Part shown: piece by piece, positions 9,018-16,628 of the stretch
Layout of the letters: each line of letters opens with the position of its first letter
Numbering within the stretch: position 1 is the first letter of the stretch
Assembly: GCF_011064595.1 (NCBI RefSeq)
Contig: NZ_JAALJI010000005.1
Location: 248,001 to 312,000, forward strand
Source of the DNA: Paludisphaera soli
GTDB taxonomy: Bacteria; Planctomycetota; Planctomycetia; Isosphaerales; Isosphaeraceae
Length of the DNA stretch: 64,000 nucleotides
Reading direction: 5' to 3'
Program-made: the position numbers and the translations under genes
The notes under the pieces: model-generated
What the model was told of the DNA's origin: nothing
The model's database searches: none
Seen by the model: the letters and a program-made list of their open reading frames with translations, nothing else

Positions 9018-9279
9018 CGAACGAACCCAATTCCTGGTCCGAAAAAACGATGTTAACAGATTGCTGCCAAAGGAGAAACGCCGATCGGGTTCGTTTCCGA
9101 GCCGCGCGAACGAACCCAATCCTCGGGAGCGTCGACCCTCGCGAGGCGTCGACGCGGCTTCATGGCGAAAGCGCGCCGAACGAACCCAATTTTCGGGGGC
9201 TGGGACGCAGGTCAAGGCCTTGCTGGGGCGTGGTTTGCGTCGATTGGCTTCGTTTCCGGGGCCGACGAACGAACCCAAT
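9018..9279. repeat. Cluster of CGAACGAACCCAAT repeats
   Basis: Four same-direction copies of CGAACGAACCCAAT(T) at 9018-9032, 9107-9120, 9177-9191 and 9266-9279. Two are paired with upstream complementary half-sites (GGGTTCGTTT at about 9087-9096; ATTGGCTTCGTTT at 9243-9255), so each can fold into a hairpin. Their shadow translation gives the NEPN/ERTQF strings that are seen repeatedly in Isosphaeraceae genomes. The stretch from 8668 to 9411 contains no supported gene other than these repeats. Confidence 0.75.
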
Positions 9280-9411
9280 CCGGGGACCGGGGCCGTCGCG
9301 GGCCCACGCGAGGCCTTCGGACTTTCCTTGGAGGAGGGCGCGCGCCTAAGCTGGACTGGGGAAGTTTCCCGTCATCTCCAACGTCTCGATCAAGCATCGC
9401 AAGGCCGGACC

Positions 9412-10308
9412 ATGATCCACAAGTTCATCGCCGTCGCCGCAACGGTCGGGCTGGTCGGCGTCGCCGCCGCGGTCGGGGCCCAGGACAAGCCGGGGTCGGG
9501 CAAGGACCCGCAGCTCGGCCGGGCGTTCCGCGTGCCGTATCGGCTGACGGACACGAACCACTTCCTGGTCCGCGTCCGGATCAACGGCAAGGGGCCGTTC
9601 AACTTCCTGGTCGACTCCGGCGCCCCGGCGCTCTACGTGGCGACCGAGACCGCCGCCAAGATCGGCATCGCCCCGCCCGAGAAGGGCTTCTGGACGCCCA
9701 TCGACAGCCTGGAGATCGAGGGGGGCGCCCGGCTGGAGAAGGTCAAGGGCCGCGTGGAGGACCCGTTCCAGCTCGTTGGCATGAACGCCCTGGGGCTGCC
9801 GGGGGCGTCGATCGACGGCATCCTCGGGTTCACGATCCTCGCCCGGTTCAAGCTCGACATCGACCTGACGCGGGACCGGATGACCTGGACCCGGCTCGAC
9901 TTCGCCCCCCCCGATCCCCCCGTGCCGACCGACGAGGACCGCAAGAACCCGCCGGCCGAGATGCAGCTCATGAACGCCCTGGGGCCCGTCGCCAAGGGCC
10001 TGGCGTTCCTGATCGGCAAGCAGCCCGAGGAGCAGGTCGCGGCTCGGGGCTTCCTCGGCCTGGAGTGGGACGAGGCCGGCGACGCGAAGGCCGTACGGAT
10101 CGTCCGCGTCCTCCCCGAGTCCCCCGCCGCGGCGGCCGGGGTGGCCGTCGGCGATACGCTCGTCCGCATCGACGGGAAGCCCGTCGGCGGCCTCAGGTCG
10201 GCCCGCGAGGCCCTGGCCGGGCTCCGACAGGGGCGGGCGGTGGAGCTTGTGGTTCGGCGTGGGGACGAGGAGAAGACGCTCAAGGCCACGGCGGGCGAGG
10301 GGCTGTAG
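9412..10308 (+). CDS. Exported aspartyl protease-like protein with PDZ domain
   Basis: A 298-residue exported protein. A signal peptide (MIHKFIAVAATVGLVGVAAAVGA) is followed by a retropepsin-like domain: VRINGKGPFNFLVDSGAPALYV carries the D-S-G catalytic motif with Asp68, and DGILGFTILARFKLDIDLTRDRMTW is the conserved hydrophobic/glycine strand set of bacterial clan AA proteins. The C-terminus (about 215-298) is a PDZ domain: GFLGLEWDE, VLPESPAAAAGVAVGDTLVRIDGKPV. Such proteins would act in the periplasm, probably as homodimers. An ATG with weak Shine-Dalgarno (AAGG) is chosen because the signal peptide starts there. A diverged paralogue follows at 10516, separated by a repeat pair. Confidence 0.8.
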   Translation: MIHKFIAVAATVGLVGVAAAVGAQDKPGSGKDPQLGRAFRVPYRLTDTNHFLVRVRINGKGPFNFLVDSGAPALYVATETAAKIGIAPPEKGFWTPIDSLEIEGGARLEKVKGRVEDPFQLVGMNALGLPGASIDGILGFTILARFKLDIDLTRDRMTWTRLDFAPPDPPVPTDEDRKNPPAEMQLMNALGPVAKGLAFLIGKQPEEQVAARGFLGLEWDEAGDAKAVRIVRVLPESPAAAAGVAVGDTLVRIDGKPVGGLRSAREALAGLRQGRAVELVVRRGDEEKTLKATAGEGL

Positions 10309-10341
10309 GCTTTAGCGGAAGAAGAACAGGCCGTCGCGAAT

Positions 10342-10487
10342 CGTCCTTCCCCCCTGGTGGGGGAAGGTGGCCGGAGGCCGGATGAGGGGGAGACGAGCAC
10401 GAACACCGTCGCGTCCTCGCATCGTCCGCCTTGATGGCCCCCCTCATCGACCGCTTCGCGATCCTTCCCCCACCAGGGGGGAAGGGA
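10342..10487. repeat. Inverted pair of dispersed repeats (copies B and C)
   Basis: Copy B (10342-10390, CGTCCTTCCCCCCTGGTGGG onward) and copy C (about 10437-10487) face each other with a 46-base spacer containing GTCCGCCTTGATGGCCCC. The arrangement and spacer match copies F/G at 32883-33028, so the whole 145-base paired unit is itself repeated. It sits between the two aspartyl protease-like genes and can form strong stems. Confidence 0.75.
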
Positions 10488-10515
10488 AGATTATCGACCG
10501 GGAAGGCAGGTTCTC

Positions 10516-11382
10516 ATGCACGACGAACGACCCTCGAAGCCCCGGATGCTCCGCACGCTGCTGGTCCTGACGGCGGCGGCCCTCGCGGGCGCCTCGCTGT
10601 GGCTCGGGCCGGCGCCGGCGGAGGAGGCGGGATCGAAGGCCACAGCCACGGCGCGGTTCACGATGCTGCCGTCGAACCACATGGTGCTGAGGGCGATGCT
10701 CAACGGCAAGGGGCCGTACCGCCTGATCTTCGACCTGGGCGCGCCGATCACCCTGCTGAGCAACAAGGCCGCCGAAGGGTCCGGCACGGTCGATGCGAAC
10801 GCCCCCAAGTCGTTCCTGTTCTCGATGCGCGGCGAGGCCGAGGTGGCGAAGCTCCAGGTGGGGAGCCTGACGGCCGAGAAGCTCCCCGTCGTCGTCTTCG
10901 ACCACCCGGCGCTCGGCGTGTTGAGCCAGGTGCTGGGCGAGCCGATCGACGGCATCATCGGCTTCACGTTCTTCGCGCGGTATCGGACGACGATCGACTA
11001 CCAGAAGGACGAGATGACCTTCACGCCGGTCGACTTCTCCGTCCGCGACCTGATGAAGGACCTGCCCGACCGGATCGCCGGGCCCAAGGTCGCCCGCCAG
11101 CGGGTGCTCGCCCCCGGCGGCCTCTGGGGCCTGCGGCTGGGCGCGGCCGAGCCCGACGGCAAGGGCGTCCGGGTCGCGTCGGTCGTCCCCGACTCCCCCG
11201 CGGCGCTCGCGGGACTGGCCGCCGGCGACGTGCTGACCGCCGTCGACGAGCGCTGGACCGCGTCCGTCGAGGACGTCTACGCCGCCGCCTCGGGCGTCGA
11301 GCCCGGCCGCGAGGCCCCCGTCGCCGTCCTTCGCGAAGGCAAGGAACAGACCCTCACCGTCCGCCCCGCCGACGGGGCCTGA
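10516..11382 (+). CDS. Exported aspartyl protease-like/PDZ protein, catalytic motif altered
   Basis: A 288-residue paralogue of the preceding gene with the same order: signal anchor (MLRTLLVLTAAALAGASLWLG), retropepsin-like fold (LNGKGPYRLIFDLGAPITLLS; IDGIIGFTFFARYRTTIDYQKDEMTF) and a C-terminal PDZ domain (RVASVVPDSPAALAGLAAGDVLTAVDE). Here the D-S/T-G active-site triplet reads D73-L-G, so the hydroxyl residue that normally supports the catalytic Asp is lost and protease activity is doubtful. It could be a binding or regulatory partner of the first protein. GGAAGG lies 8 bases before the ATG. The lipoprotein gene follows after 23 bases, so they are probably co-transcribed. Confidence 0.75.
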   Translation: MHDERPSKPRMLRTLLVLTAAALAGASLWLGPAPAEEAGSKATATARFTMLPSNHMVLRAMLNGKGPYRLIFDLGAPITLLSNKAAEGSGTVDANAPKSFLFSMRGEAEVAKLQVGSLTAEKLPVVVFDHPALGVLSQVLGEPIDGIIGFTFFARYRTTIDYQKDEMTFTPVDFSVRDLMKDLPDRIAGPKVARQRVLAPGGLWGLRLGAAEPDGKGVRVASVVPDSPAALAGLAAGDVLTAVDERWTASVEDVYAAASGVEPGREAPVAVLREGKEQTLTVRPADGA

Positions 11383-11405
11383 ACCCACCACCGGAGATCC
11401 CCGCC

Positions 11406-11915
11406 ATGACTTCGCGACCCTGGACGCCCCGCCTGGCGCCGACGACGGCCCTGGTCCTGACCCTGACCCTCGCCGGCTGCGAGGAGCCGCGCCACGTGGG
11501 GGGCGGCAAGAAGAACGCCGTGGCCCACGGCCCCGGCGCGTCGGCCGAGAAGAAGGAGCCCGAGTTCATAGTCGGCAAGCGCACCCAGGACATCAAGCGC
11601 ATGGAGCCCGAGGTCGCCGCCGGCGCCGACGTGATCGTGAAGCCCAAGATCACCGCCAAGGACCCGATCACCCTGCAGGGCAACGCCTACGTCACGATGA
11701 TCGGCCAGACCTCGATCCTCCAGATCCAGCACGCCATGAACCTCTACCAGGCGGCCAACGACCGCCTCCCCAAGGACTTCGACGAGTTCATGGCCGAGAT
11801 CATCCGCGCCAACAACATCGCCCTCCCCAAGCTCCCCCACTATCAGGAATACGGCTACGACGAGAAGGAGCACCGGCTCGTCATCCTGGAGTACCCCGAC
11901 CGCAAGAACCCCTGA
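11406..11915 (+). CDS. Putative lipoprotein of unknown function
   Basis: A 169-residue protein. The N-terminus has a signal peptide ending in LTLAGC, a lipobox that would put a lipid on Cys, followed by a charged linker with Lys/Glu (KKNAVAHGPGASAEKKE). The folded part (about 70-169) carries SILQIQHAMNLYQAANDRLPKDFDEFMAEI and LPKLPHYQEYGYDEKEHRLVIL, a pattern found at the C-terminal end of pseudopilin-like and other planctomycete secreted proteins. It follows the PDZ protein closely and ends 22 bases before the next gene, so three genes (10516-12717) are probably one operon. Role unknown. Confidence 0.7.
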   Translation: MTSRPWTPRLAPTTALVLTLTLAGCEEPRHVGGGKKNAVAHGPGASAEKKEPEFIVGKRTQDIKRMEPEVAAGADVIVKPKITAKDPITLQGNAYVTMIGQTSILQIQHAMNLYQAANDRLPKDFDEFMAEIIRANNIALPKLPHYQEYGYDEKEHRLVILEYPDRKNP

Positions 11916-11937
11916 TGCGGAGGGCGGAGCCTCGCCC

Positions 11938-12717
11938 ATGACCCGCGAACGCCCGCCGATCCAGGTCCCCGCGACGCCGGAGTACGTGCTGGCGACGCTC
12001 CAGGACCAGCATCGGCACCTGGCCGGGATCTACGAAGCCGATGCGGACGCCGTCCTCACGGCCGAAATGTCCATCATTCACTGGTGCGCGGTCATGGACC
12101 TGGGGGACGACTGGCGGCGGCTCTCCTGGGCTCTGGACGACGCTTGGAAGCTCGGCCGGTCGCGGGCCGAGTGGAAGGCCGTCCTCGAACCGACGAGCAA
12201 GCGCACCCTCGGCGGGCTCTGCGCGTTCATCGCCGCCTCGGGCGCGACGCGGCCCGTGATCGAGCCCTTCGGCTTCCTCGGCGTCCGCCCCTGCCGCGCC
12301 GCGGGGGCGTTCCTGGCCGTCCGCTCGGCCCTCCGCGAGGCCGACGCGATCGCCCCCGAGACGCCCCTGGGACCTTTCCTCCAACGGCACGTCCGCGCCT
12401 TCGGCTTCTCGCCGATCCCATTCCTCGCCCCAGGGGCGCTGCCGCCCCTGAGCGTGGACCTGCCGCCGGGAGGAGCGCCCCTGGCGGGCTTCGCCCTTGG
12501 ATCCCTGCTCGCCTCCGCCGTCGGCTACGCCGGCTTCAGGCTCACCGCGATCCCGCTCTTCCAGCCGATCCTGATCATCTCCGCCACGCTGTTCTTGATG
12601 TCATTCCTCGCCCTCGGCAGCGTCCTGCAGAGTCATCGGCCCAACTATGAACTCGGCGACCTGCGGACGTTCAAGGACCTCGCCCGGGCGCTCGCCGCGG
12701 GAGCGGGGACGAACTGA
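11938..12717 (+). CDS. Hypothetical protein with C-terminal membrane segments
   Basis: A 259-residue protein. The first 170 residues are soluble and mostly helical (EYVLATLQDQHRHLAGIYEADADAVLTAEMS, HWCAVMDLGDDWRRLSWALDDAWK). The C-terminal part carries two likely membrane helices (GFALGSLLASAVGYAGFRLTAIPLF and ILIISATLFLMSFLALGSVL). It has no signal peptide, so it may be a C-terminally anchored cytoplasmic protein. It begins with GGAGG-like sequence 12-15 bases upstream. I do not recognise the family. It lies at the end of a putative operon and is followed directly by the repeat-bounded DUF559 unit. Confidence 0.6.
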   Translation: MTRERPPIQVPATPEYVLATLQDQHRHLAGIYEADADAVLTAEMSIIHWCAVMDLGDDWRRLSWALDDAWKLGRSRAEWKAVLEPTSKRTLGGLCAFIAASGATRPVIEPFGFLGVRPCRAAGAFLAVRSALREADAIAPETPLGPFLQRHVRAFGFSPIPFLAPGALPPLSVDLPPGGAPLAGFALGSLLASAVGYAGFRLTAIPLFQPILIISATLFLMSFLALGSVLQSHRPNYELGDLRTFKDLARALAAGAGTN

Positions 12718-12724
12718 CGCCAAG

Positions 12725-12789
12725 CGTCCTTCTCCCCTGGTGGGAGAAGGTGGCCCGAAGGGCCGGATGAGGGGGACCATCAAGGCGAC
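12725..12789 (+). repeat. Left 65-bp terminal inverted repeat of DUF559 unit (copy D)
   Basis: This copy of the dispersed repeat family matches the reverse complement of 13244-13308 over 65 bases with three mismatches by eye. It includes the hairpin CTTCTCCCC...GAGAAG, the GGCCCGAAGGGCC hairpin and ATGAGGGGG, and extends into ATCAAGGCGAC beyond the common core. Confidence 0.85.
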
Positions 12790-12808
12790 GTCGCCAGGAG
12801 CCGAGGCC

Positions 12809-13207
12809 ATGCCTGACCACACCGATCGAGTTCAGGACGATCCGGGCCTTATCGAGGGCCGGATCTATCCCGCCCGGCGGCTCCGTCGCGAGATGACCAA
12901 GCCTGAGTTAAAGCTTTGGCTCGCCCTGCGAGGTCGTCGCTGCGCCGGGCTCAAGTTCCGCCGTCAAGTGCCGATGGGCCCGTTCTTCCTGGACTTCTTC
13001 GAAGCGGCCCACAAGCTGGCCGTCGAGGTCGACGGGCGCAGCCACGACGACCGCGGCGCGTACGATCGCGCCCGCCAGCTTGAACTGGAACGGCGAGGCT
13101 TGACCGTGCTGCGGATTTCGAATGACGAGGTGCTGGAGGATGTCGAGAGGGTCGTCGACGGGATCGTCGCCTTGACTCACCGCTTGGCTCAAGGCGGAGG
13201 GAGATAG
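12809..13207 (+). CDS. DUF559 (Vsr-like) endonuclease-fold protein
   Basis: A 132-residue protein of the DUF559 family, which has a restriction-endonuclease-like fold related to Vsr. The sequence has the family's marks: ARRLRREMTKPELKLWLALRGRR, GLKFRRQVPMGPFFLDFF (the F-R-R-Q...DFF core strands), LAVEVDGRSH (E-x-D metal and catalytic region) and GLTVLRISNDEVLEDVERVV (the C-terminal strand and helix). Full length for the family. It is enclosed by two 65-base inverted repeats of a family scattered through the window, an arrangement suggesting the gene and repeats move together. It may nick or cut DNA at the repeats by analogy with REP-associated enzymes; that is inference. Confidence 0.85.
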   Translation: MPDHTDRVQDDPGLIEGRIYPARRLRREMTKPELKLWLALRGRRCAGLKFRRQVPMGPFFLDFFEAAHKLAVEVDGRSHDDRGAYDRARQLELERRGLTVLRISNDEVLEDVERVVDGIVALTHRLAQGGGR

Positions 13208-13243
13208 CGCGGGCATCACCCCCGCTGCGTCGGCCGCCTGCTG

Positions 13244-13308
13244 GTCGCCTTGGTGATCCCCCTCATCCGGCCCTGCGGGCCACCTTCTCCCACCAGGGGA
13301 GAAGGACG
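13244..13308 (-). repeat. Right 65-bp terminal inverted repeat of DUF559 unit (copy E)
   Basis: Inverted partner of 12725-12789 with three mismatches. Read on the reverse strand it also shows the GCCGTCGCGAATCGTCC leader shared with copies B and F. It ends 15 bases before the stop of the cysteine desulfurase gene, so it may also serve as terminator for that gene. Confidence 0.85.
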
Positions 13309-13323
13309 ATTCGCGACGGCATC

Positions 13324-14478
13324 TCACCGCGAAAGCCACTTCACCGCGGCGGCGACGTGGGTGACGGCCTGGTCGACCTCGTCCTCGGTGGTGAAGGCGC
13401 CGAGGCTGAAGCGGACGGACGAGCGCAGGCAATCGGCGGGGACGCCCATCGCGACGAGGGTCGGCGAGGGCTGCGTGGAGCCGCTCGCGCAGGCCGAGCC
13501 GAGCGAGACGGCCACGCCGGCCAGGTCGAGCTGCATGAGGAGCGCGTCGCCGTCGACCCGGAGGAAGCCCAGGTTCACCGTCTGCGGCAGCCTCTTCGAC
13601 GGGTCGACCGGGCCGTTGGGGAGGATGCGGTCGGGGCCGACCGCGGCGTAAAGGCCGTCGATCAGGCGTCGGGTGAGCCGTCGCCAGAGTGAAGTCCGGG
13701 CCTGGTATTCGCGTCGCCAGAGGTCGAGCGCCGTCGCGAAGCCCACGGCCAGGGGGACGGCGATCGTCCCCGGACGTCGGCCCTGCTGCTGGCCGCCGCC
13801 GTAGAGGCGGGGCGTGAGCCGGACGCCCCGGCGCACCAGGAGCACGCCCGAGCCGGCGGGGCCGTGGAACTTGTGGCCGCTGGCCGCCAGCGTGGCGACC
13901 CCCAGCGCGGCGAAGTCCACCGGGATCCGCCCCACGGCCTGCACCGCGTCGGTGTGGACCGGCACGCCCCGCGCGGCGGCGAGGTCCGCCAGCTTCGCGA
14001 CGGGCTGGATCGCGCCGGTCTCGTTGTTGGCGAGCATCAACGTCGCCAGCCTCGTCCGCTCGTAGAAGAGGGCCGCCATCCGGTCGACGTCGACGACCCC
14101 CTCGGCGTCCACCGGCGCGACGTCGGCGACGAAGCCCCGGGCCTCCAGGTGGGCGACGAACTCGTTGACCGCCGGGTGCTCGATCGGCGAGGTCGCGATC
14201 CGGCCCGGCGGCGAGGTCCCGTCGACCGACAGGCCGAACACGGCCAGGTTGTTGGACTCGGTCCCGCCGGACGTGAAGACGACCTCGTCCGGCCGCGCGC
14301 CGAGGATCTCGGCGACGAGTTCCGTCGCCTCCTCGAACGCCCGACGCGCCCGACGCCCGGCCGAGTGCCGGCTCTCGGCGTTGCCGGCGACCAGGAAGTA
14401 CGGGCTCATCGCCTCCAGCACCCGGGGGTCCAGGGCCGTGGTCGCGTTGTGGTCCAGGTAGATCGTGGTGGCGTTCAT
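13324..14478 (-). CDS. Cysteine desulfurase (NifS/IscS family)
   Basis: A 384-residue PLP-dependent enzyme that takes sulfur from cysteine for Fe-S clusters or tRNA thiolation. Visible marks: YLDHNATT start; SGGTESNN phosphate-binding loop (70-77); H101 in IEHPAV stacking on PLP; D177 in HTDAVQ; the PLP lysine K203 in ASGHKFHGPAG; and the persulfide cysteine C330 in SLGSACASGSTQPS. The long loop after the Cys (ASGSTQPSPTL) fits group I (IscS/NifS-like). Length matches the family. No iscU or other Fe-S gene is next to it, so it appears to be an isolated desulfurase; a small membrane-protein gene lies just upstream on the same strand. Confidence 0.93.
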   Translation of the reverse strand: MNATTIYLDHNATTALDPRVLEAMSPYFLVAGNAESRHSAGRRARRAFEEATELVAEILGARPDEVVFTSGGTESNNLAVFGLSVDGTSPPGRIATSPIEHPAVNEFVAHLEARGFVADVAPVDAEGVVDVDRMAALFYERTRLATLMLANNETGAIQPVAKLADLAAARGVPVHTDAVQAVGRIPVDFAALGVATLAASGHKFHGPAGSGVLLVRRGVRLTPRLYGGGQQQGRRPGTIAVPLAVGFATALDLWRREYQARTSLWRRLTRRLIDGLYAAVGPDRILPNGPVDPSKRLPQTVNLGFLRVDGDALLMQLDLAGVAVSLGSACASGSTQPSPTLVAMGVPADCLRSSVRFSLGAFTTEDEVDQAVTHVAAAVKWLSR

Positions 14479-14526
14479 GGGCGGTGGAGGGGAGGCTCCC
14501 TGGGGCCCGGGGCGTCCGTCCCGATT

Positions 14527-14868
14527 CTACCCCAGGCTCCGCATGGTCAACAGCAGGCCGACGAGGAAGATCGGGATCCCGATCAGGAAGAACGGCCCCG
14601 CCCCCAGGGCCATGCCGACGACCATCAGCGTGAAGCCCACCGCCACGCCCGTCAGCCGGCCCAGCAGCGCCATCACGCCGAAGACCAGCCGGAACGGGAA
14701 CGTCAGGATCGACCAGGCCGCCCCGAACAGGAAGCCCAACGTCGCCGCCACCGGATTCCTCCTCGCCCGAACCTCGAAGCGCGGGGCCGCCTCCCACGCG
14801 CCGGCCGTCGGATGGGGCCGGAACGCCCGGGTTCGCAGGCGCGGTCGGTCGGACTGGGCTTGCCTCAT
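14527..14868 (-). CDS. Small membrane protein of unknown function
   Basis: A 113-residue protein. An Arg-rich soluble N-terminus (about 1-38) precedes two long hydrophobic stretches: GFLFGAAWSILTFPFRLVFGVMALLG and VGFTLMVVGMALGAGPFFLIGIPIFLVGLLL. This reads as two to three membrane helices. The gene is 48 bases upstream of the cysteine desulfurase on the same strand and may be co-transcribed. No family is recognised; the start might be a later codon because the first residues are low-complexity. Confidence 0.6.
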   Translation of the reverse strand: MRQAQSDRPRLRTRAFRPHPTAGAWEAAPRFEVRARRNPVAATLGFLFGAAWSILTFPFRLVFGVMALLGRLTGVAVGFTLMVVGMALGAGPFFLIGIPIFLVGLLLTMRSLG

Positions 14869-15160
14869 GAACGCGACTCGGTTAAATACTGCCCGTTTTC
14901 CGGGGCATGGGACCGGCGGCTCGGCGTCGATGCACGCAGGCGCGACGAGGGGCGGGAGAAGGACGGCGAACCGCCGCTTCTCTCCCCAGGTATCGACGCG
15001 AGACGCCGAAAGTCTTCATCCGCCGGGAAAGTCTCTTCGCACCCACACTTGGAATTATTGCGGACGACCGGGTTTTGACAAGACGGCCCGCGCATGCGTG
15101 GAGGTCGACGGGACGTCGGCCGCAGTCCGCGTGCGACGGGGGTGGCAGGGAGGCCGAGTC

Positions 15161-15961
15161 GTGCGTCAAGCGTTGCTGGTGATCGTGCTCGTGGGGGCGG
15201 CTTTCGGGGGCGGGGCGCTGGTGAGCGGCCCCGGCTTCCGGTTCGCCCAGGAGCACCTGCTGGATTACATGGGGCTGCAGGACGGCGGCGAGATCGACGC
15301 GCTCGACCTGGCCCCCCCGCCGGACGCCGCGGCCCCGACGCCCGGGCCGCTCGTCGGGGCCGCCGCCGTCGCCGCGTCCAAACCCACGCCCGAGACGCCC
15401 GCCCCGGCCCCGTCCTCCCCGCCCGCTCCGGCGCCGGCGCCCAGGCCGACCGAGCCGTTCGCGGAAACCCAGGCGTCGCAAGCGGCTGCGACGCCGGCTC
15501 CGGCCCCCGAGCCGGCCAAGGCCGAGCCGCCTGCGCTGCTGGGGGCCCTCTCGGCCATGCTCCCCCAGGCGCCCGCTCCCGGCTCGACCCCCGCCGGATC
15601 GACCCGCCCGGCGTCCGAGGCCCCGGCCCCGGCCCCGGCCCCGGCCCCGCTCGACCCCGGCGTCGCCCCGTCGGCCCTCGCCCCGCCGGAGGCCGCCCCG
15701 GCCCCCGGCCCCGCCGGGACGGGGGGCGACTGGGCCGAGGTCCGCCGCAAGCTGGCCGCCGCCGGCGTCGGCCGCTACACCATCGAGGGCGAGCCCGGCG
15801 GCCGGGTCGTCTTCGCCTGCCTGATCCCGGTCGCCGGCAAGCAGGCCGTCTCCCAGCGGTTCGAGGCCGAGGCCGCCGACGAGTTCCAGGCGGCCCAGGC
15901 CGTGTTGAAAAGAATCAACCTGTGGCGGGCCTCGCATCCCGCGGCCCCCGACTCCCCCTGA
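15161..15961 (+). CDS. Pro/Ala-rich membrane-anchored protein with small C-terminal domain
   Basis: A 266-residue protein starting at a GTG with GGGAGG eight bases before it. Residues 1-25 (RQALLVIVLVGAAFGGGALVSG) form an uncleaved or cleavable signal anchor. About 45-190 is a low-complexity Pro/Ala linker, including four APAP-type runs. The last 75 residues (DWAEVRRKLAAAGVGRYTIEGEPGGRVVFACLIPV ... FEAEAADEFQAAQAVLKRINLWRA) form a compact alpha/beta unit that looks conserved rather than random. The design suggests a domain held away from the membrane on a flexible stalk. Function unknown. An upstream TTGACA at 15075-15080 is a possible -35 without a good -10. Confidence 0.65.
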   Translation: MRQALLVIVLVGAAFGGGALVSGPGFRFAQEHLLDYMGLQDGGEIDALDLAPPPDAAAPTPGPLVGAAAVAASKPTPETPAPAPSSPPAPAPAPRPTEPFAETQASQAAATPAPAPEPAKAEPPALLGALSAMLPQAPAPGSTPAGSTRPASEAPAPAPAPAPLDPGVAPSALAPPEAAPAPGPAGTGGDWAEVRRKLAAAGVGRYTIEGEPGGRVVFACLIPVAGKQAVSQRFEAEAADEFQAAQAVLKRINLWRASHPAAPDSP

Positions 15962-16012
15962 CCCCGATCTCCGGAAAGGAGGCGGCCGGGGTCCGGCGAT
16001 CGACCGGGCCCC

Positions 16013-16018
16013 TATAAT
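16013..16018 (+). promoter_or_regulatory. Consensus -10 box upstream of 16143 gene
   Basis: A perfect TATAAT at 16013-16018, rare in this GC-rich sequence, 125 bases before the gene at 16143. No recognisable -35 is found at 16-18 bases. A small stem (CGACGCCG at 16045-16052 with CGGCGTCG at 16062-16069) lies in what would be the leader. Confidence 0.4.
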
Positions 16019-16142
16019 GGAATCGGTGAAGAACTTGGTAAGATCGACGCCGCGAGGAAGTCGGCGTCGTCCGATGAAAGACTGTCGCCTCGCGCGACGT
16101 TGAGATGCAGTCGACCGAAGGTCGGAAAGGTTCGGGCCGTCC

Positions 16143-16628
16143 ATGGCCGAGGGTGCGAGGCTCCTCTTGATCGTGACGGGCAGTACGCTGCGGGCCGAGG
16201 AGATGGATCGGCCGCTGGCCTACTACCTGAAGCAACGCGTCGAGGAGGCGCTGGCCGTATCCCCCGACGACGACCTGGCCGACTTCCAGGTGCAGGTGAT
16301 CGCCGATTTCCGCTGGCTCCACGACGACGCCCTCCAGGGCATGGCCACGATCTCCCTGGGGGGGCCGGGCGTCAACGAGCTGGCCCACCGCTGGCTGGAG
16401 GAGGTCCCGGTCGCCCTCGCGGTGAACGAACGCTACTTTATCCAGATGGACCCCGAGCTGGCCGACGCCCACGCCAGCGTCTGGGGCATGGACAACCCGA
16501 CGACCCAGATCGCGGTCTCCGTGTTCCTCGACCGGTTCCTCCCCCGGTTCCTGGAACGTTGTGCGACGATCCCCCCGGCCCCCCTCGATCTCGACGACGA
16601 GGCGGAATCGGGACCCGAGGACGACTGA
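16143..16628 (+). CDS. Conserved hypothetical cytoplasmic protein
   Basis: A 161-residue acidic protein without signal peptide or membrane segment. It opens with RLLLIVTGSTLRAEEMDRPLAYYLKQRVEEAL, an alpha/beta start, continues with DDLADFQVQVIADFRWLHDDALQGMATISLGGPGVNELAHRW, and ends in an acidic tail (DLDDEAESGPEDD). The pattern (strand-helix-strand, GGPGVN loop) suggests a Rossmann-like or small alpha/beta fold. I believe homologues occur in planctomycetes but cannot assign a role. The start is the ATG at 16143; a leader of about 120 bases with a TATAAT box lies upstream. Confidence 0.65.
   Translation: MAEGARLLLIVTGSTLRAEEMDRPLAYYLKQRVEEALAVSPDDDLADFQVQVIADFRWLHDDALQGMATISLGGPGVNELAHRWLEEVPVALAVNERYFIQMDPELADAHASVWGMDNPTTQIAVSVFLDRFLPRFLERCATIPPAPLDLDDEAESGPEDD

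Noticed and set aside
9012-9290. Apparent proteins with NEPN/ERTQF strings, also near 32340-32610
   Set aside because: They are translations of the CGAACGAACCCAAT repeats in several frames and not genes.
12647-12808. Longer start for the DUF559 gene, adding 54 residues
   Set aside because: The added part is the translation of the terminal inverted repeat; family homology begins after the ATG at 12809.
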